39,883 nt of DNA from NCBI RefSeq assembly GCF_000805335.1, contig NZ_KN708638.1, positions 4,326,172 to 4,366,054 on the forward strand, written 5' to 3'. Below the pieces are notes generated by a model, which saw nothing but the letters and a program-made list of their open reading frames with translations, was not told the DNA's origin and searched no databases. This document shows, piece after piece, positions 8,256-16,966 of this stretch; positions within the stretch are counted from its first letter, which is position 1, and every line of letters begins with the position of its first letter. Made by a program: the position numbers and the translations under genes. The stretch is from Streptomyces sp. CT34 (GTDB lineage Bacteria; Actinomycetota; Actinomycetes; Streptomycetales; Streptomycetaceae).

Positions 8256-9722
8256 CTACTTGCCGAGCAGCCCGGCCATCCACGCCTCGACCTCGTCGGC
8301 CCGGCGCGGCAGCGCCGCCGACAGGTTGCGGTTGCCGTCCTCGGTCACCAGGATGTCGTCCTCGATCCGGACGCCGATGCCGCGGTACTCCTCGGGGACG
8401 GTCAGGTCGTCCGCCTGGAAGTACAGACCGGGCTCGACGGTCAGCACCATGCCGGGCTCCAGCGTGCCGTTGACGTATGTCTCGGTGCGGGCCGCGGCGC
8501 AGTCGTGGACGTCCAGGCCGAGCATGTGGCCGGTGCCGTGCAGGGTCCAGCGGCGCTGCAGGCCCAGCTCCAGGACGCGCTCGACCGGGCCTTCGACCAG
8601 GCCCCACTCGACCAGCTTCTCGGTGAGCACCCGCTGCGCCGCGTCGTGGAAGTCGCGGAAGGCGGCACCCGGCTTGACGGCCTCGATGCCCGCCTCCTGG
8701 GCCTCGTGGACCGCGTCGTAGATCTTGCGCTGGAGGTCGGTGTACCGGCCGTTGATCGGCAGGGTGCGGGTGACGTCCGCGGTGTAGAGGGTGGTGGTCT
8801 CCACGCCCGCGTCCAGCAGCAGCAGCTCGCCGGAGCGGACCGCGCCGTCGTTGCGGACCCAGTGCAGGGTGGTGGCGTGCGGCCCGGCGGCGCAGATGGA
8901 GCCGTAGCCGATGTCGTTGCCCTCGACACGGGCGCGCAGGAAGAAGGTGCCCTCGATGTAGCGCTCGCTGGTCGCCTCGGCCTTGTCCAGGACCTTGACG
9001 ACGTCCTCGAAACCGCGCACGGTCGAGTCCACGGCCTTCTGGAGCTCGCCGATCTCGAACTCGTCCTTGATCACCCGGGCTTCGGAGAGGTACACCCGCA
9101 GCTCTTCGTCGCGCTCCGCGGTCACCTTGTCGCGCAGCGCCTCCTCGACGCCGGCGTCATGGCCGCGGACGACGCGGACCGGGCCGGTGGCCTCCTTGAG
9201 CGCCCCGGTCAGCTCCCGGACGTCCTTGCAGGCGACGCCCAGCAGCGCCGCGGACTCGCTCAGGCTGTGCCGGCGGCCCACCCACAGCTCACCCATCCCG
9301 TTCAGCCAGAACTCGCCGTTCTCGCGGTTCGAGCGGGGCAGCCGGTAGATCGTCGCGTCGTGGCCGCCGGCCCCGTCGCGGGGCTCCAGGACGAGGACGC
9401 TGTCATCGGTCTGGTCGCCGGTGAGGTAGACGTACTCCGTCGAGGCGCGGAAGGCGTACTCGGTGTCGTTGGAGCGGGTTTTGAGGTTGCCCGCGGGGAT
9501 CACCAGGCGCTCGCCGGGGAAGCGGGCGGAGAGCGCCGCGCGGCGGCGTTCGGCGTGCGGCGCCTGCTCGATCGGCCGGAGGTCGCGCAGCTCGGTGTCG
9601 GCCCAGCCGCTCTTCATGTTCGCGGCGAGCTCGTCCGATACGCCCGGGTACAGGCCGTTCTTGCGCTGCTTGATCGGCTGCTCTTCCTCGTCCGGGGTCT
9701 CCGGTGTGAGCTCGTCGGTCAC
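8256..9722 (-). CDS. pepP: Xaa-Pro aminopeptidase (aminopeptidase P, M24B)
   Basis: The 488-residue peptidase has an N-terminal creatinase-like domain and a C-terminal pita-bread catalytic domain. All five metal ligands are visible: Asp in LLLLDAGVE, Asp in TADVTR, His in GTGHMLGLDVHD, Glu in LTVEPG and Glu in VRIEDD. It removes N-terminal residues preceding proline in the cytoplasm. Upstream sequence reads AAAAGGAGGC then ATG GTG; the GTG at 9722 has the better spacing from GGAGG and ATG at 9725 is the alternative. The frame is open to 9797 but that extension is not conserved-looking. It is transcribed alone or after the phosphatase gene. Confidence 0.93.
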   Translation of the reverse strand: MTDELTPETPDEEEQPIKQRKNGLYPGVSDELAANMKSGWADTELRDLRPIEQAPHAERRRAALSARFPGERLVIPAGNLKTRSNDTEYAFRASTEYVYLTGDQTDDSVLVLEPRDGAGGHDATIYRLPRSNRENGEFWLNGMGELWVGRRHSLSESAALLGVACKDVRELTGALKEATGPVRVVRGHDAGVEEALRDKVTAERDEELRVYLSEARVIKDEFEIGELQKAVDSTVRGFEDVVKVLDKAEATSERYIEGTFFLRARVEGNDIGYGSICAAGPHATTLHWVRNDGAVRSGELLLLDAGVETTTLYTADVTRTLPINGRYTDLQRKIYDAVHEAQEAGIEAVKPGAAFRDFHDAAQRVLTEKLVEWGLVEGPVERVLELGLQRRWTLHGTGHMLGLDVHDCAAARTETYVNGTLEPGMVLTVEPGLYFQADDLTVPEEYRGIGVRIEDDILVTEDGNRNLSAALPRRADEVEAWMAGLLGK

Positions 9723-9851
9723 CATGCCTCCTTTTAAGGCGTTCAGGACTGAACCGCATTCCATCGTAAGTGCGCACGGAAAACCGTCCAGAGGCATGAA
9801 GGTGTGACTTCTCCGGCGCTGCGGCCATCGGTTCCCCGGCCGCGGGCACCG

Positions 9852-11399
9852 CTACTCCTCGAAATGTGCCGCCAGCAGCACCACGTCCTCTTCCGAGGAC
9901 GGATCGTCCAGCCCCTGGGGCAGCATCACCCGCAGCACGTGGTCGACGACCGCCTCCGGGTCGTGCCGGACCGCCCGGGGCACGCCGGCGGCGGCGGAGT
10001 GCAGCCGGGCGAAGGCGCGGTCCATGGGCTCGCCGGTGCGGTGCAGCAGCCCGTCGCTGTAGAGGAGCAGGGTTTCGCCGCGGGCCGGTTCGATCTCCAC
10101 GCTGGGCGCCTCCCAGCAGGTCAGCATGCCCAGCGGCGCGGACAGCGAGGTCTCCACGAACTCGGCCCGCAGATCGCCGAGGATCAGCGGCGGGCAGTGC
10201 CCGGCCCCGGCCAGCAGCAGCTTGCGCGGGGCGGGCCCCCCGACACACTCGCCCCCGGCCGGCAGCGGGGGCGACGCGGGCGCCGCGCCCGGCGGCTCGC
10301 TGAAGGCGAACAGCGCGGTGGCGGTACGGGCGGGCTCGGTCAGCCGCATCAGCAGTTCGAGATCGGAGAGCACCGCGACCGGATCCTCGCCCTCCATGAC
10401 GGCGTAGGCGCGCAGCGAGGCCCGCAGCCGTCCCATCGCGGCCACCGCGCCCGGCCCCGACCCGGTGACCGAGCCGACGGCCAGGCCCAGTGCGCCGTCC
10501 GGCAGCGGCAGCGCGTCGTACCAGTCGCCGCCGCCGTGCGGCCCGGTGCTGTGCCGCACCGCCAGCCGTACGCCGGGGATCCGCGGCAGCCGGCTGGGCA
10601 GCAGCTCCTCGCGCAGGGTGCGGGCGGCCCGCCGGCTGCGGTGCAGCTCCAGGAGCCGGGCGAGGTGTTCGGAGGCGTGGGCGCGGTAGAGGCCGACGAG
10701 GTGGCGCTGGCGGGCGCTGGGCTCGGCGGGTTCGTCGTAGAGCCAGACCACGGCGCCGGTCCGGCCGACGGGGTCGGCGGTGAGCGGTACGGCGTAGCTG
10801 GCGGCGTAGCCGAGGCGTGCGGCGACCTCGCGGAGGCGGGGGTCGAGGTCCTTCTCGCCGGGGATGTCCGGTTCGGCGATCTCGGTACGGGCGTCGGGTC
10901 CGGTGTCGTCGCCGGGTTCGGGGAGGCCGTCCAGTATCCGCGCGTACGACAGCGCGCGGCGCGGCACGGTCTCGATGTGGCCGATGTCGGCGTGGCCCAG
11001 GCCGAGGCCGACGGTGGTTTCGGGGCCGAGCCCGTCGGCCGGTGCCAGTACGACCAGTCCGCGGCGGGCGCCGACGAGCGCGGCGCCGGCCCGCAGGAGT
11101 TCGTGGAGGGCGTCCTCCAAGGTGCGGGTGCGGGCGAGCCGTTCGGTGAGGTCGTGCAGGGTGCTGAGGTCGGAGATCCAGCCGGCCAGCCGGTCCTGTA
11201 CGGCGGCGATCCGGTCGACGGGGGAGAGGTCGGGGGAGCCGTCCCGGGGGGTGTGCGCGGAGGCGTCGGACGGGCTGTCAGAAGGGCTGTCGGCAGAGGC
11301 GTCAGCAGGGGACCGCGTCACGCGCGGGTCGGTAGTGTGCGCGGGAGCGGGAAGAGCTGGTTCGATTCCAGCCACTTTTGGTACGTGCGGGGCGCTCAT
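9852..11399 (-). CDS. GAF plus SpoIIE-type PP2C phosphatase, one metal-site Asp replaced
   Basis: From the ATG at 11399 the protein is 515 residues: a Ser/Asp-rich N-terminus, a GAF domain (around LRAGAALVGARRGL to LVGLYRAHASEHL) and a C-terminal SpoIIE-like phosphatase domain. Such proteins dephosphorylate anti-anti-sigma factors. The motifs GGGDWYDAL and LLYSDGL are present, and the last acidic motif reads EEDVVLL. However, the usual GDVxGHG motif is VGSVTGSG, with Ser in place of a metal-binding Asp and Ser for His, so activity may be reduced or lost. The start is uncertain: no good ribosome site precedes 11399, and the frame continues with coding-like composition to an ATG at 11597. Confidence 0.82.
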   Translation of the reverse strand: MSAPHVPKVAGIEPALPAPAHTTDPRVTRSPADASADSPSDSPSDASAHTPRDGSPDLSPVDRIAAVQDRLAGWISDLSTLHDLTERLARTRTLEDALHELLRAGAALVGARRGLVVLAPADGLGPETTVGLGLGHADIGHIETVPRRALSYARILDGLPEPGDDTGPDARTEIAEPDIPGEKDLDPRLREVAARLGYAASYAVPLTADPVGRTGAVVWLYDEPAEPSARQRHLVGLYRAHASEHLARLLELHRSRRAARTLREELLPSRLPRIPGVRLAVRHSTGPHGGGDWYDALPLPDGALGLAVGSVTGSGPGAVAAMGRLRASLRAYAVMEGEDPVAVLSDLELLMRLTEPARTATALFAFSEPPGAAPASPPLPAGGECVGGPAPRKLLLAGAGHCPPLILGDLRAEFVETSLSAPLGMLTCWEAPSVEIEPARGETLLLYSDGLLHRTGEPMDRAFARLHSAAAGVPRAVRHDPEAVVDHVLRVMLPQGLDDPSSEEDVVLLAAHFEE

Positions 11400-12132
11400 G
11401 GCCGACGACCCACGTCGCGCCAGACGAAACCCCAGGTCGGGCCGCAGATTCGTAGGGAGTGCGGCAATTCGTTGAGTGATGTTGTGCGGTACGTCCGGCC
11501 GCTCAATTTCCTCAATAGCATCGCAAACCCCCATGTCATGCTGCTCCGCTATCAATGCCTCCACATGTACACGCACCAGCGATGTGATGTCCAGCATTGT
11601 CCCGATGGGGTTTGTGGTGTCAACGAGGTCTGTAGATTGGCCTGAAAACAGCCCCCTGAGCGTCAATTTGAGGTCGACTGACGGCGATCAACAGCGCGTC
11701 ATATCCAGCGTGGCGGGTACGTACTCGGATAGGTGCCGGGCCAGTTGAAGCCGGACCGGAACTCTCCGGCGGGCACCGGCGTCCTATACGGCGACGACCG
11801 CGACGCACTCCCAAGCGGCGGGATGGCACTCAGGAAGCGCAAGCGCCATGCGCGCGCCACCCTCCGCCACGTTCCACGCTCGGCGTACGGCGTGATGCGC
11901 TGCCTCGTACACGGGGTGACCAGGGATCCACGTGTGGTGATCGATGCGCGAACGACCTCCGGGTCGCACAACCAGGTCGGCCGACCGAACCGCATGACCC
12001 AGGCCGCAGCACCACGACGTACCGGCCTGACGCAACACAACGGCATGTGAACGGCATGTGCGACGGTGCCCAGGCACCGGCATGCAGTGCGATGGACCAG
12101 CCCTCGGCGTTTACGGAAAGGAACGAGCGCTC
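11400..12132. other. Low-G+C region between phosphatase gene and Prim-Pol-like gene
   Basis: These 733 bases have no confident separate gene. From 11460 to about 11700 the G+C is only about 53%. The minus-strand frame that runs into the phosphatase gene is open there and could be a real N-terminal extension (from ATG 11597). A second minus-strand frame ending at 11784 (C-terminal part AWECVAVVAV) shows some codon-position bias but has no clear start or ribosome site. The rightmost 130 bases are the leader of the Prim-Pol-like gene. Confidence 0.5.
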
Positions 12133-12843
12133 ATGCGCGAGATCCTCGGAAGGCGACGCAAGCCCCTGTTCCGGCGCAGCGGCAGGTCGGCGCTGCTCGG
12201 CGCGGCGCTCCACTGCGCCACCGAGTGGCACTGGCCCGTACTCCCGGGCGTGGGACTCCGCCCGCCCGCCCGCCCGTCGGGCGGTGCCCGGCTCGGCCTC
12301 GGCGAGCGGGCCGCCCGCCGGTGCAGCTGCCTTGACCCGGACTGCGCGGTGCCCGGGGCGCACCCCTTCGACCCCGGACTGCTGGCGGCCACCACCGATG
12401 CCCGGATGGTGCGCTGGTGGTGGGCCAACCGCCCCGATGCCCCGATCGTCCTCGCCACCGGGGGCCGCGCGCCGTGCGCGGTCAGCCTCCCGGCCGTCGC
12501 CGGGGCCCGCGCACTGGCCGCCCTGGACCACTTCGGCGTGCGCACCGGCCCCGTGGTGGCCACCCCCACCCGCTGGTCGCTGCTGGTATCGCCGTACGGG
12601 CTACCGGAGTTGGGCGAGCTGCTGCACGGCCAGGACTGGGTGCCCAGCTCGCTGCGCTTCCACGGCGAGGGCGGCTATCTGGTGCTCCCGCCCTCCCCGA
12701 CCGGCGCCGGGAAGGTCCGCTGGGAGCGCCCGCCGGCCGCCACCCCGGCCGCGCCCTGGCTGCCGAAGGTGGCCACGATCGTCGACGCGCTGGTCATGGC
12801 GAGCACCGGCACGCCGGACGGCGGCAGCCGGCTCGCGTACTGA
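12133..12843 (+). CDS. Prim-Pol-domain-like protein lacking the catalytic residues
   Basis: The 236-residue protein resembles the N-terminal domain of bifunctional DNA primase/polymerase proteins, including the shared stretch from ALHCATEWHWPVLPGV through the CSCLDPDC-AVPGAHPFD cysteine region. Compared with the complete Prim-Pol protein encoded at 23269-24270, all three catalytic positions differ. The DxD site is replaced near SLP (118-120), the SGGRH motif reads TPTRW (144-148), and the third Asp region reads LRFHGEGGYLV. It is therefore probably a non-catalytic relative. The ATG at 12133 has AAAGGAAC upstream, while an earlier in-frame start at 12058 lacks one. It appears monocistronic. 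Confidence 0.8.
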   Translation: MREILGRRRKPLFRRSGRSALLGAALHCATEWHWPVLPGVGLRPPARPSGGARLGLGERAARRCSCLDPDCAVPGAHPFDPGLLAATTDARMVRWWWANRPDAPIVLATGGRAPCAVSLPAVAGARALAALDHFGVRTGPVVATPTRWSLLVSPYGLPELGELLHGQDWVPSSLRFHGEGGYLVLPPSPTGAGKVRWERPPAATPAAPWLPKVATIVDALVMASTGTPDGGSRLAY

Positions 12844-13102
12844 GCGGAGGGCGTACGGGGGGACGGCGGCGACTGGGTCCTTGCGGGCGGCGCACGGGCC
12901 CGATTCATCCGTACGGGTGTGAGGGACCCGTCCGACTACGGGAAATGGGTGTGCGGGCACCGGGTGCCACCCCCGCGGCCCGGTAGGTTCGGCGCACCGT
13001 CCGGCACTGCCGACGGCACTTTCTCCACCTTCTTCACCTGCCTCGCCGTCCTGTGCGTTTCACCGCATCCCTCGTATCTCTTATCTCTCGCAAGTGGGTC
13101 CC

Positions 13103-13744
13103 ATGCAGCGTGCGCGGATTCTCCGCCTCACCGGGCTCGCCGGCACCGCCGTGCTCGCCCTCGTCGTTCCTCTGGCCGCCGCGACGGCGGGACCGGTGGA
13201 TACGTTGTTCACCTCGGGCGCGCCGGACGCATCCGCGGAACGGCCGGCCGGGAAGGCCGCGTCGGCCGCGGGCGGGGCGGGCCATGACAAGGCCGCCCGG
13301 CGGGCGGGTGTGCCCCGGAGCCCCGCCGACCCGCTCGCCGAGCTCGGCCTCCCGCTCCTCTCCGGCGCCCGCACCACCCACTGCGGCCCCGAACTCACCG
13401 CCCCGCAGGGCCTCACGGCCCAGACCTGCGTCCTGGCCGAGAACGGGCGGACCTGGGGGCGTACGTACTACCGGAACACGACGGGTGAACCGCTGCGCAC
13501 CGTGTTGACGCTGCTGCGTCCGGACGGCCGGACGGTCCAGGTGAACTGCGAGGTACCGGCGGGCGACGAGCCGGGGGTCTGCGAGACACCGAGCGGCGCG
13601 ACCGTCCGCAAGACGGGGATCCTGTACGGCGCGGTGGCGGAGATCTCCGACGCGGCGGGAGAGCGGCTGCTGCTGCGCTCCGGCGGCAACTCGGCGCCGG
13701 GCGGCGGGGATTCGGGGCCGGGCGGGAAGGGCCCGGGGCACTGA
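13103..13744 (+). CDS. Predicted secreted protein, function unknown
   Basis: The 213-residue product starts with a typical signal peptide (basic MQRARILRL, hydrophobic core to about residue 30, Ala-rich cleavage region). A low-complexity Ala/Gly stretch follows, then a compact domain (about 80-195) with three or four cysteines (TTHCGPE, TCVLAE, NCEVP, VCETP), and a Gly/Pro-rich tail. The cysteine pattern suggests two disulfides in an extracellular domain. I do not recognise the family. The ATG at 13103 is preferred, with GTG at 13094 in frame; neither has a strong ribosome site. A perfect terminator follows 49 bp after the stop. Confidence 0.75.
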   Translation: MQRARILRLTGLAGTAVLALVVPLAAATAGPVDTLFTSGAPDASAERPAGKAASAAGGAGHDKAARRAGVPRSPADPLAELGLPLLSGARTTHCGPELTAPQGLTAQTCVLAENGRTWGRTYYRNTTGEPLRTVLTLLRPDGRTVQVNCEVPAGDEPGVCETPSGATVRKTGILYGAVAEISDAAGERLLLRSGGNSAPGGGDSGPGGKGPGH

Positions 13745-13793
13745 CGGCCCCGGCCGGCGACCGGGCGGACCGTCCGGCGCCGGACATGGAAGC

Positions 13794-13837
13794 GCCCGGT
13801 CGCTGGCGACGGGGGATGCACCAGCGACCGGGCTTTT
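13794..13837 (+). terminator. Strong Rho-independent terminator
   Basis: GCCCGGTCGCTGG (13794-13806) and CCAGCGACCGGGC (13821-13833) form a perfect 13-bp stem with a 14-base loop, followed by TTTT. It ends transcription of the secreted-protein gene. The stem could also act on the convergent DUF5926 gene, whose stop is at 13981. Confidence 0.9.
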
Positions 13838-13980
13838 AGAACCGTAACAAGAGATCGGCGGTTCGCAAATTCGATCGTGGAATTCCGGACGCCGATTTAA
13901 CGGTGGGGACCGGGAGTTACGGCGGGCGCTGTGACAGGTGTCACTTCCATGATCACTTCGTGGTCACCGCCGCGTCACCG

Positions 13981-14949
13981 TCAGCTCAGGGTGATCTGAC
14001 GGTTGGTGAGCCCACCGCGCGAGCGGCGCTCCTCCGGGGTCAGCGGGGTGTCCGTGGCGAGCGCCTTGGCCAGCCGCTCCTCGAAGGCCGCGGCCGGTGC
14101 GGTGACGTCCTCGGCGGTCATGGAGGACGGCAGGTCCCAGACCGGGACGACCAGGCCGTGGGCCCGGAACGAGCCGACCAGCCGGGTGCCTTCGCCCAGC
14201 GAGGCGGTGCCGGCCGCGTGCAGCCGGGCGAGCGCGTCGAGCAGCTTCTCCTCCGGGTGCGAGGTGACCCAGCGCAGGTGGTTCTTCTCCGGGGCCTCGC
14301 ACCAGTACGCGCCCTCCAGACCGGGGATCCGGGCGGTCGGGATGGCCGCGGCGTTGGCTCGTTCCAGAGAGGCGGCGACCTCGCCGGTGGCGTTCTCGGC
14401 GTTCTCCACCCAGAACTCGAAGCCGGTGTGGACGGTCGGCTCAAAAGGCGCGTCCAGGTCGAGCAGATCCTGGAGCCGCGGCCCGTCGGCGGCGGCCCGC
14501 CCGGCGGCGACCGGATTGCCCGGCTCGGTGGTCAGCGCGCGCTGGAGGGTGTCGGCGAGATCCCGGCTGATGTCCCCCGACGCGGTGTCGTTCTGGAGGC
14601 CGAGCAGCACCGCGCCGTTGTCCCGGCGCAGCGCGGGCCAGGCCATCGGGAGCACGGTCGCCAGCGTCACCGAGGGCACCCCCTCTGGGAGCCCGCCCTT
14701 CAGCGTCAACTCGGCGGTGGCGGCGGGCACCAGCTCGCGCAGCGCCACCCAGTCGCACTCGCCGGGCAGGCCCTCGAACGGCCGCTGGACGAGCTCGGTC
14801 GCGGCATGTGCCGCCTGCCGCCCGTGACATGCCTTGTAACGGCGGCCGGAAGCACACGGGCAGGGTTCCCGGGCGCCGACCACGGGCACCTCGCCGCCCT
14901 TGAACTGTGCTGCGGCGGCCTGGGGCTGGGGACGGCGTTTCTTGGCCAT
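13981..14949 (-). CDS. DUF5926 family protein with N-terminal SEC-C zinc motif
   Basis: The 322-residue protein begins MAKKRRPQPQ with a basic tail, then a SEC-C zinc-binding motif CPCASGRRYKACHG (Cys30, Cys32, Cys41, His42), as at the C-terminus of SecA and in many small adaptor proteins. The rest matches the actinobacterial DUF5926 family, whose biochemical role I do not know; it is predicted cytoplasmic with no membrane segments. The ATG at 14949 follows ACCAGGAGAGACACC and is clearly preferred over the upstream in-frame ATG at 15051. The gene is apparently transcribed alone and converges on the terminator at 13794-13837. Confidence 0.88.
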   Translation of the reverse strand: MAKKRRPQPQAAAAQFKGGEVPVVGAREPCPCASGRRYKACHGRQAAHAATELVQRPFEGLPGECDWVALRELVPAATAELTLKGGLPEGVPSVTLATVLPMAWPALRRDNGAVLLGLQNDTASGDISRDLADTLQRALTTEPGNPVAAGRAAADGPRLQDLLDLDAPFEPTVHTGFEFWVENAENATGEVAASLERANAAAIPTARIPGLEGAYWCEAPEKNHLRWVTSHPEEKLLDALARLHAAGTASLGEGTRLVGSFRAHGLVVPVWDLPSSMTAEDVTAPAAAFEERLAKALATDTPLTPEERRSRGGLTNRQITLS

Positions 14950-15335
14950 GGCGACGGTGTCTCTCCTGGTCGATCTGCACGTACGGACGCGTTTCGGCGC
15001 GAGCCCGGGGTCTGTCCGGTGGGTCGTGGCCGGGTCCGCGACGTCGGGCACGGCAGCTCGCCGCGCTGCCCTCCGCTGTCGAGCCGCTCCGGCGCCTTGC
15101 GCTCCGCCTCGGCTCTTCGGACGGCCGCCGGAAGCCGATCCGCACCGCTCCGGCCGCCGCGGCCTTTCCGACCCTGACCCACCGGACAGACCCTAGAGGA
15201 TCGCGTACGCAGGTGCGGCGGAGGCGCCGGCCGGGTGCGGCGCGCCGCGACCGTGGCGGCCCGGCCCCTCGCATTCGGCCCCTCGCGGGGGCCCGTCACG
15301 CCGTCATGCCGGCCGGGCGGCGGGCCGGATCGCCG
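14950..15335. other. Intergenic region upstream of the DUF5926 gene
   Basis: No gene is visible in these 386 bases. The right part follows the stop of the ATPase gene and has a small GC hairpin (GGCCCC 15277-15282 with GGGGCC 15288-15293) that may end that transcript. The DUF5926 promoter should lie in the left part, but I cannot place it confidently. Confidence 0.5.
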
Positions 15336-16061
15336 TCACGTCAGATCGTCGAAGTCCGGGAACGCCAGGCCCGGAGTCCGGTGTGGCGGCAGGCCGTTGT
15401 GGCCGTTCCGGTTCGTGCCGTTCTTCCGTAGGGAGAGCGGGAGATCGGCCGTCAGGTCCACGCGCGTAGCGAAGGCACCCTGAAGCGAGAGTGCCGCCCA
15501 TACCGTCACCTCGCCCGGCGCGCTGTCGCGGACGCCCCAGTCCTTGGCGAGCGAGCGGATGATCGCCAGTCCCCGGCCGCCGCGCGCGGTGACCGAAGGA
15601 GTGGCCGGAACCGGGCGGGTCGGACCGCCGCCGTCGGTGACCGCGACGATCAGCCGACCCTGGCCGTCGATGCGCCAGGAGGCGCGCACGGACGCGGACG
15701 GTGCGCCCTGGGACCGTTCCCGCGCGGTGTCCGGTGCGGATTCCGGCGACCGGTCTTCGTATATCGGACGCGCATGCCGACAGGCATTGCTCAGCAGTTC
15801 CGAAAGGACCAGGACCGCGTCATCGACGACGGTGTCCTGAACTCCACTTGTCAACAGCTCTTCTCGCATGCGCCGCCTGGCCATGCCCACACCCGCTGGA
15901 CCATGGGGTACGGCCATGATCGACGACGTCGGCACCTCTTGTGCCACCACCAACGCCACCCCCGAGACCTCCTTTGCCCCACGCCACGGGATGAATGCCC
16001 CAATGGACTGGACCGGAAACCGGCCAATCGACACGTGGTGACGCACTCGACACCGGCGCAT
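15336..16061 (-). CDS. RsbW-like ATP-binding regulatory protein
   Basis: The 241-residue protein carries a GHKL ATPase domain: N-box SELLSNACRHA (about 87-97), G1 VTDGGGP (about 141-147) and G2 GGRGLAIIRSLA (about 161-172). It belongs to the large Streptomyces set of anti-sigma-factor-like kinases. The N-terminal 60 residues (including FIPWRGAKEVSGVALVVAQEV) precede the domain. I used the ATG at 16061; a GTG at 16034 and an internal ATG before AVPHGP are alternatives, and no start has a strong ribosome site. It lies 38 bp after the phosphodiesterase gene on the same strand, so co-transcription is likely. The partner is unknown. Confidence 0.82.
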   Translation of the reverse strand: MRRCRVRHHVSIGRFPVQSIGAFIPWRGAKEVSGVALVVAQEVPTSSIMAVPHGPAGVGMARRRMREELLTSGVQDTVVDDAVLVLSELLSNACRHARPIYEDRSPESAPDTARERSQGAPSASVRASWRIDGQGRLIVAVTDGGGPTRPVPATPSVTARGGRGLAIIRSLAKDWGVRDSAPGEVTVWAALSLQGAFATRVDLTADLPLSLRKNGTNRNGHNGLPPHRTPGLAFPDFDDLT

Positions 16062-16099
16062 ACGTGCCGAATGCGCCGGAGCACACCCTGTGACGGGCC

Positions 16100-16966
16100 T
16101 TACCCAAGGCCGAGTTGCCTTCGTACCTGTTTGGGGCGGTTCGTGATGACCGCGTCCACGCCCAACTCCTGGCAGAGCTCGACATCGGACGGGTCGTTGA
16201 CCGTCCAGACGTGGACCTGATGGCCCGCCCGGTGGGCCTTGGCGACGTATTCGGGGTGCGCGCGCAGGATGCGGACGCCGGGGCCCGCGATGCCCACACC
16301 GGGCGGCAGCCGGCCGTCGCGGTGGCGCGGGGTGAGGAACTGCATCAGGTAGACGCCGGGGATGTCCGGCGCCGCGGCCCGTACGCGGTGCAGCGAGCGT
16401 GCCGAGAAGCTCATGACCCGGACCTGGGAGGTCCGGTCGGCGCCGGCGCCGGGCTTGGTGTGGCCGAAGCGGGCGAGCAGGTCGACCAGCCGCTCCTCCA
16501 CCTGCCCGGCCCAGCGCGTCGGGTGCTTGGTCTCGATGGCCAGCTCGACCCGCCGGTCCGCGTCCGCGACCAGCTCCAGCAGCCGCTCCAGCGTCAGCAC
16601 GGACGTCCGCTCGGGGTCGTCGGTCTGCCGGTCCGGCTCCTCGGACGGGTCCACGGCCCGGCCCGCCGCCGCCAGCTCGTCCTTCCAGGACCCGAAGTCG
16701 AGCGCCGCGAGATCGGCCAGCTCCAGCGCGGAGACCGCGCCGCGCCCGTTGGACGTGCGGTTCACCCGCCGGTCGTGCACACAGACCAGGTGGCCGTCGG
16801 CGGTCAGCCGGACGTCGCACTCCAGGGCGTCCGCACCGTCCTCGATCGCCTTGCGGTAGGCGGCCAGGGTGTGCTCCGGCGCGTCTTCGGAGGCGCCGCG
16901 ATGGGCGACGACGGAAATAGCGGGACGACTCGAACGGGCGTCCTGGGCGGGGCGTGCATAGCTCAC
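16100..16966 (-). CDS. Glycerophosphodiester phosphodiesterase
   Basis: This 288-residue protein is a GDPD-family TIM barrel. The signature is HRG (His22-Arg23) with EHT at 31-33, then metal and catalytic residues Glu49 and Asp51 (LECDVRL) and His64 (VHDRRVNRTS). The C-terminal TVNDP and GVDAVITN segments are also typical. It hydrolyses glycerophosphodiesters to glycerol-3-phosphate and an alcohol. No signal peptide is seen from this start, so it is probably cytoplasmic. The GTG at 16966 places the HRG motif at the usual distance from the N-terminus; the longer open frame upstream to 17176 has no family-like sequence. Confidence 0.92.
   Translation of the reverse strand: MSYARPAQDARSSRPAISVVAHRGASEDAPEHTLAAYRKAIEDGADALECDVRLTADGHLVCVHDRRVNRTSNGRGAVSALELADLAALDFGSWKDELAAAGRAVDPSEEPDRQTDDPERTSVLTLERLLELVADADRRVELAIETKHPTRWAGQVEERLVDLLARFGHTKPGAGADRTSQVRVMSFSARSLHRVRAAAPDIPGVYLMQFLTPRHRDGRLPPGVGIAGPGVRILRAHPEYVAKAHRAGHQVHVWTVNDPSDVELCQELGVDAVITNRPKQVRRQLGLG

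Noticed and set aside
11356..11372. GCTGG-TTCGATT-CCAGC, which looks like a tRNA T-arm
   Set aside because: No matching acceptor, D-arm or anticodon arm is present upstream. The sequence is within the phosphatase coding region, where it encodes AGIEPA on the minus strand.
11784..12083. A minus-strand open frame ending AWECVAVVAV upstream of the Prim-Pol-like gene
   Set aside because: It shows some codon-position bias but no start with a ribosome site and no recognised family, and a second minus-strand frame there looks equally plausible. It is recorded only in the intergenic note.
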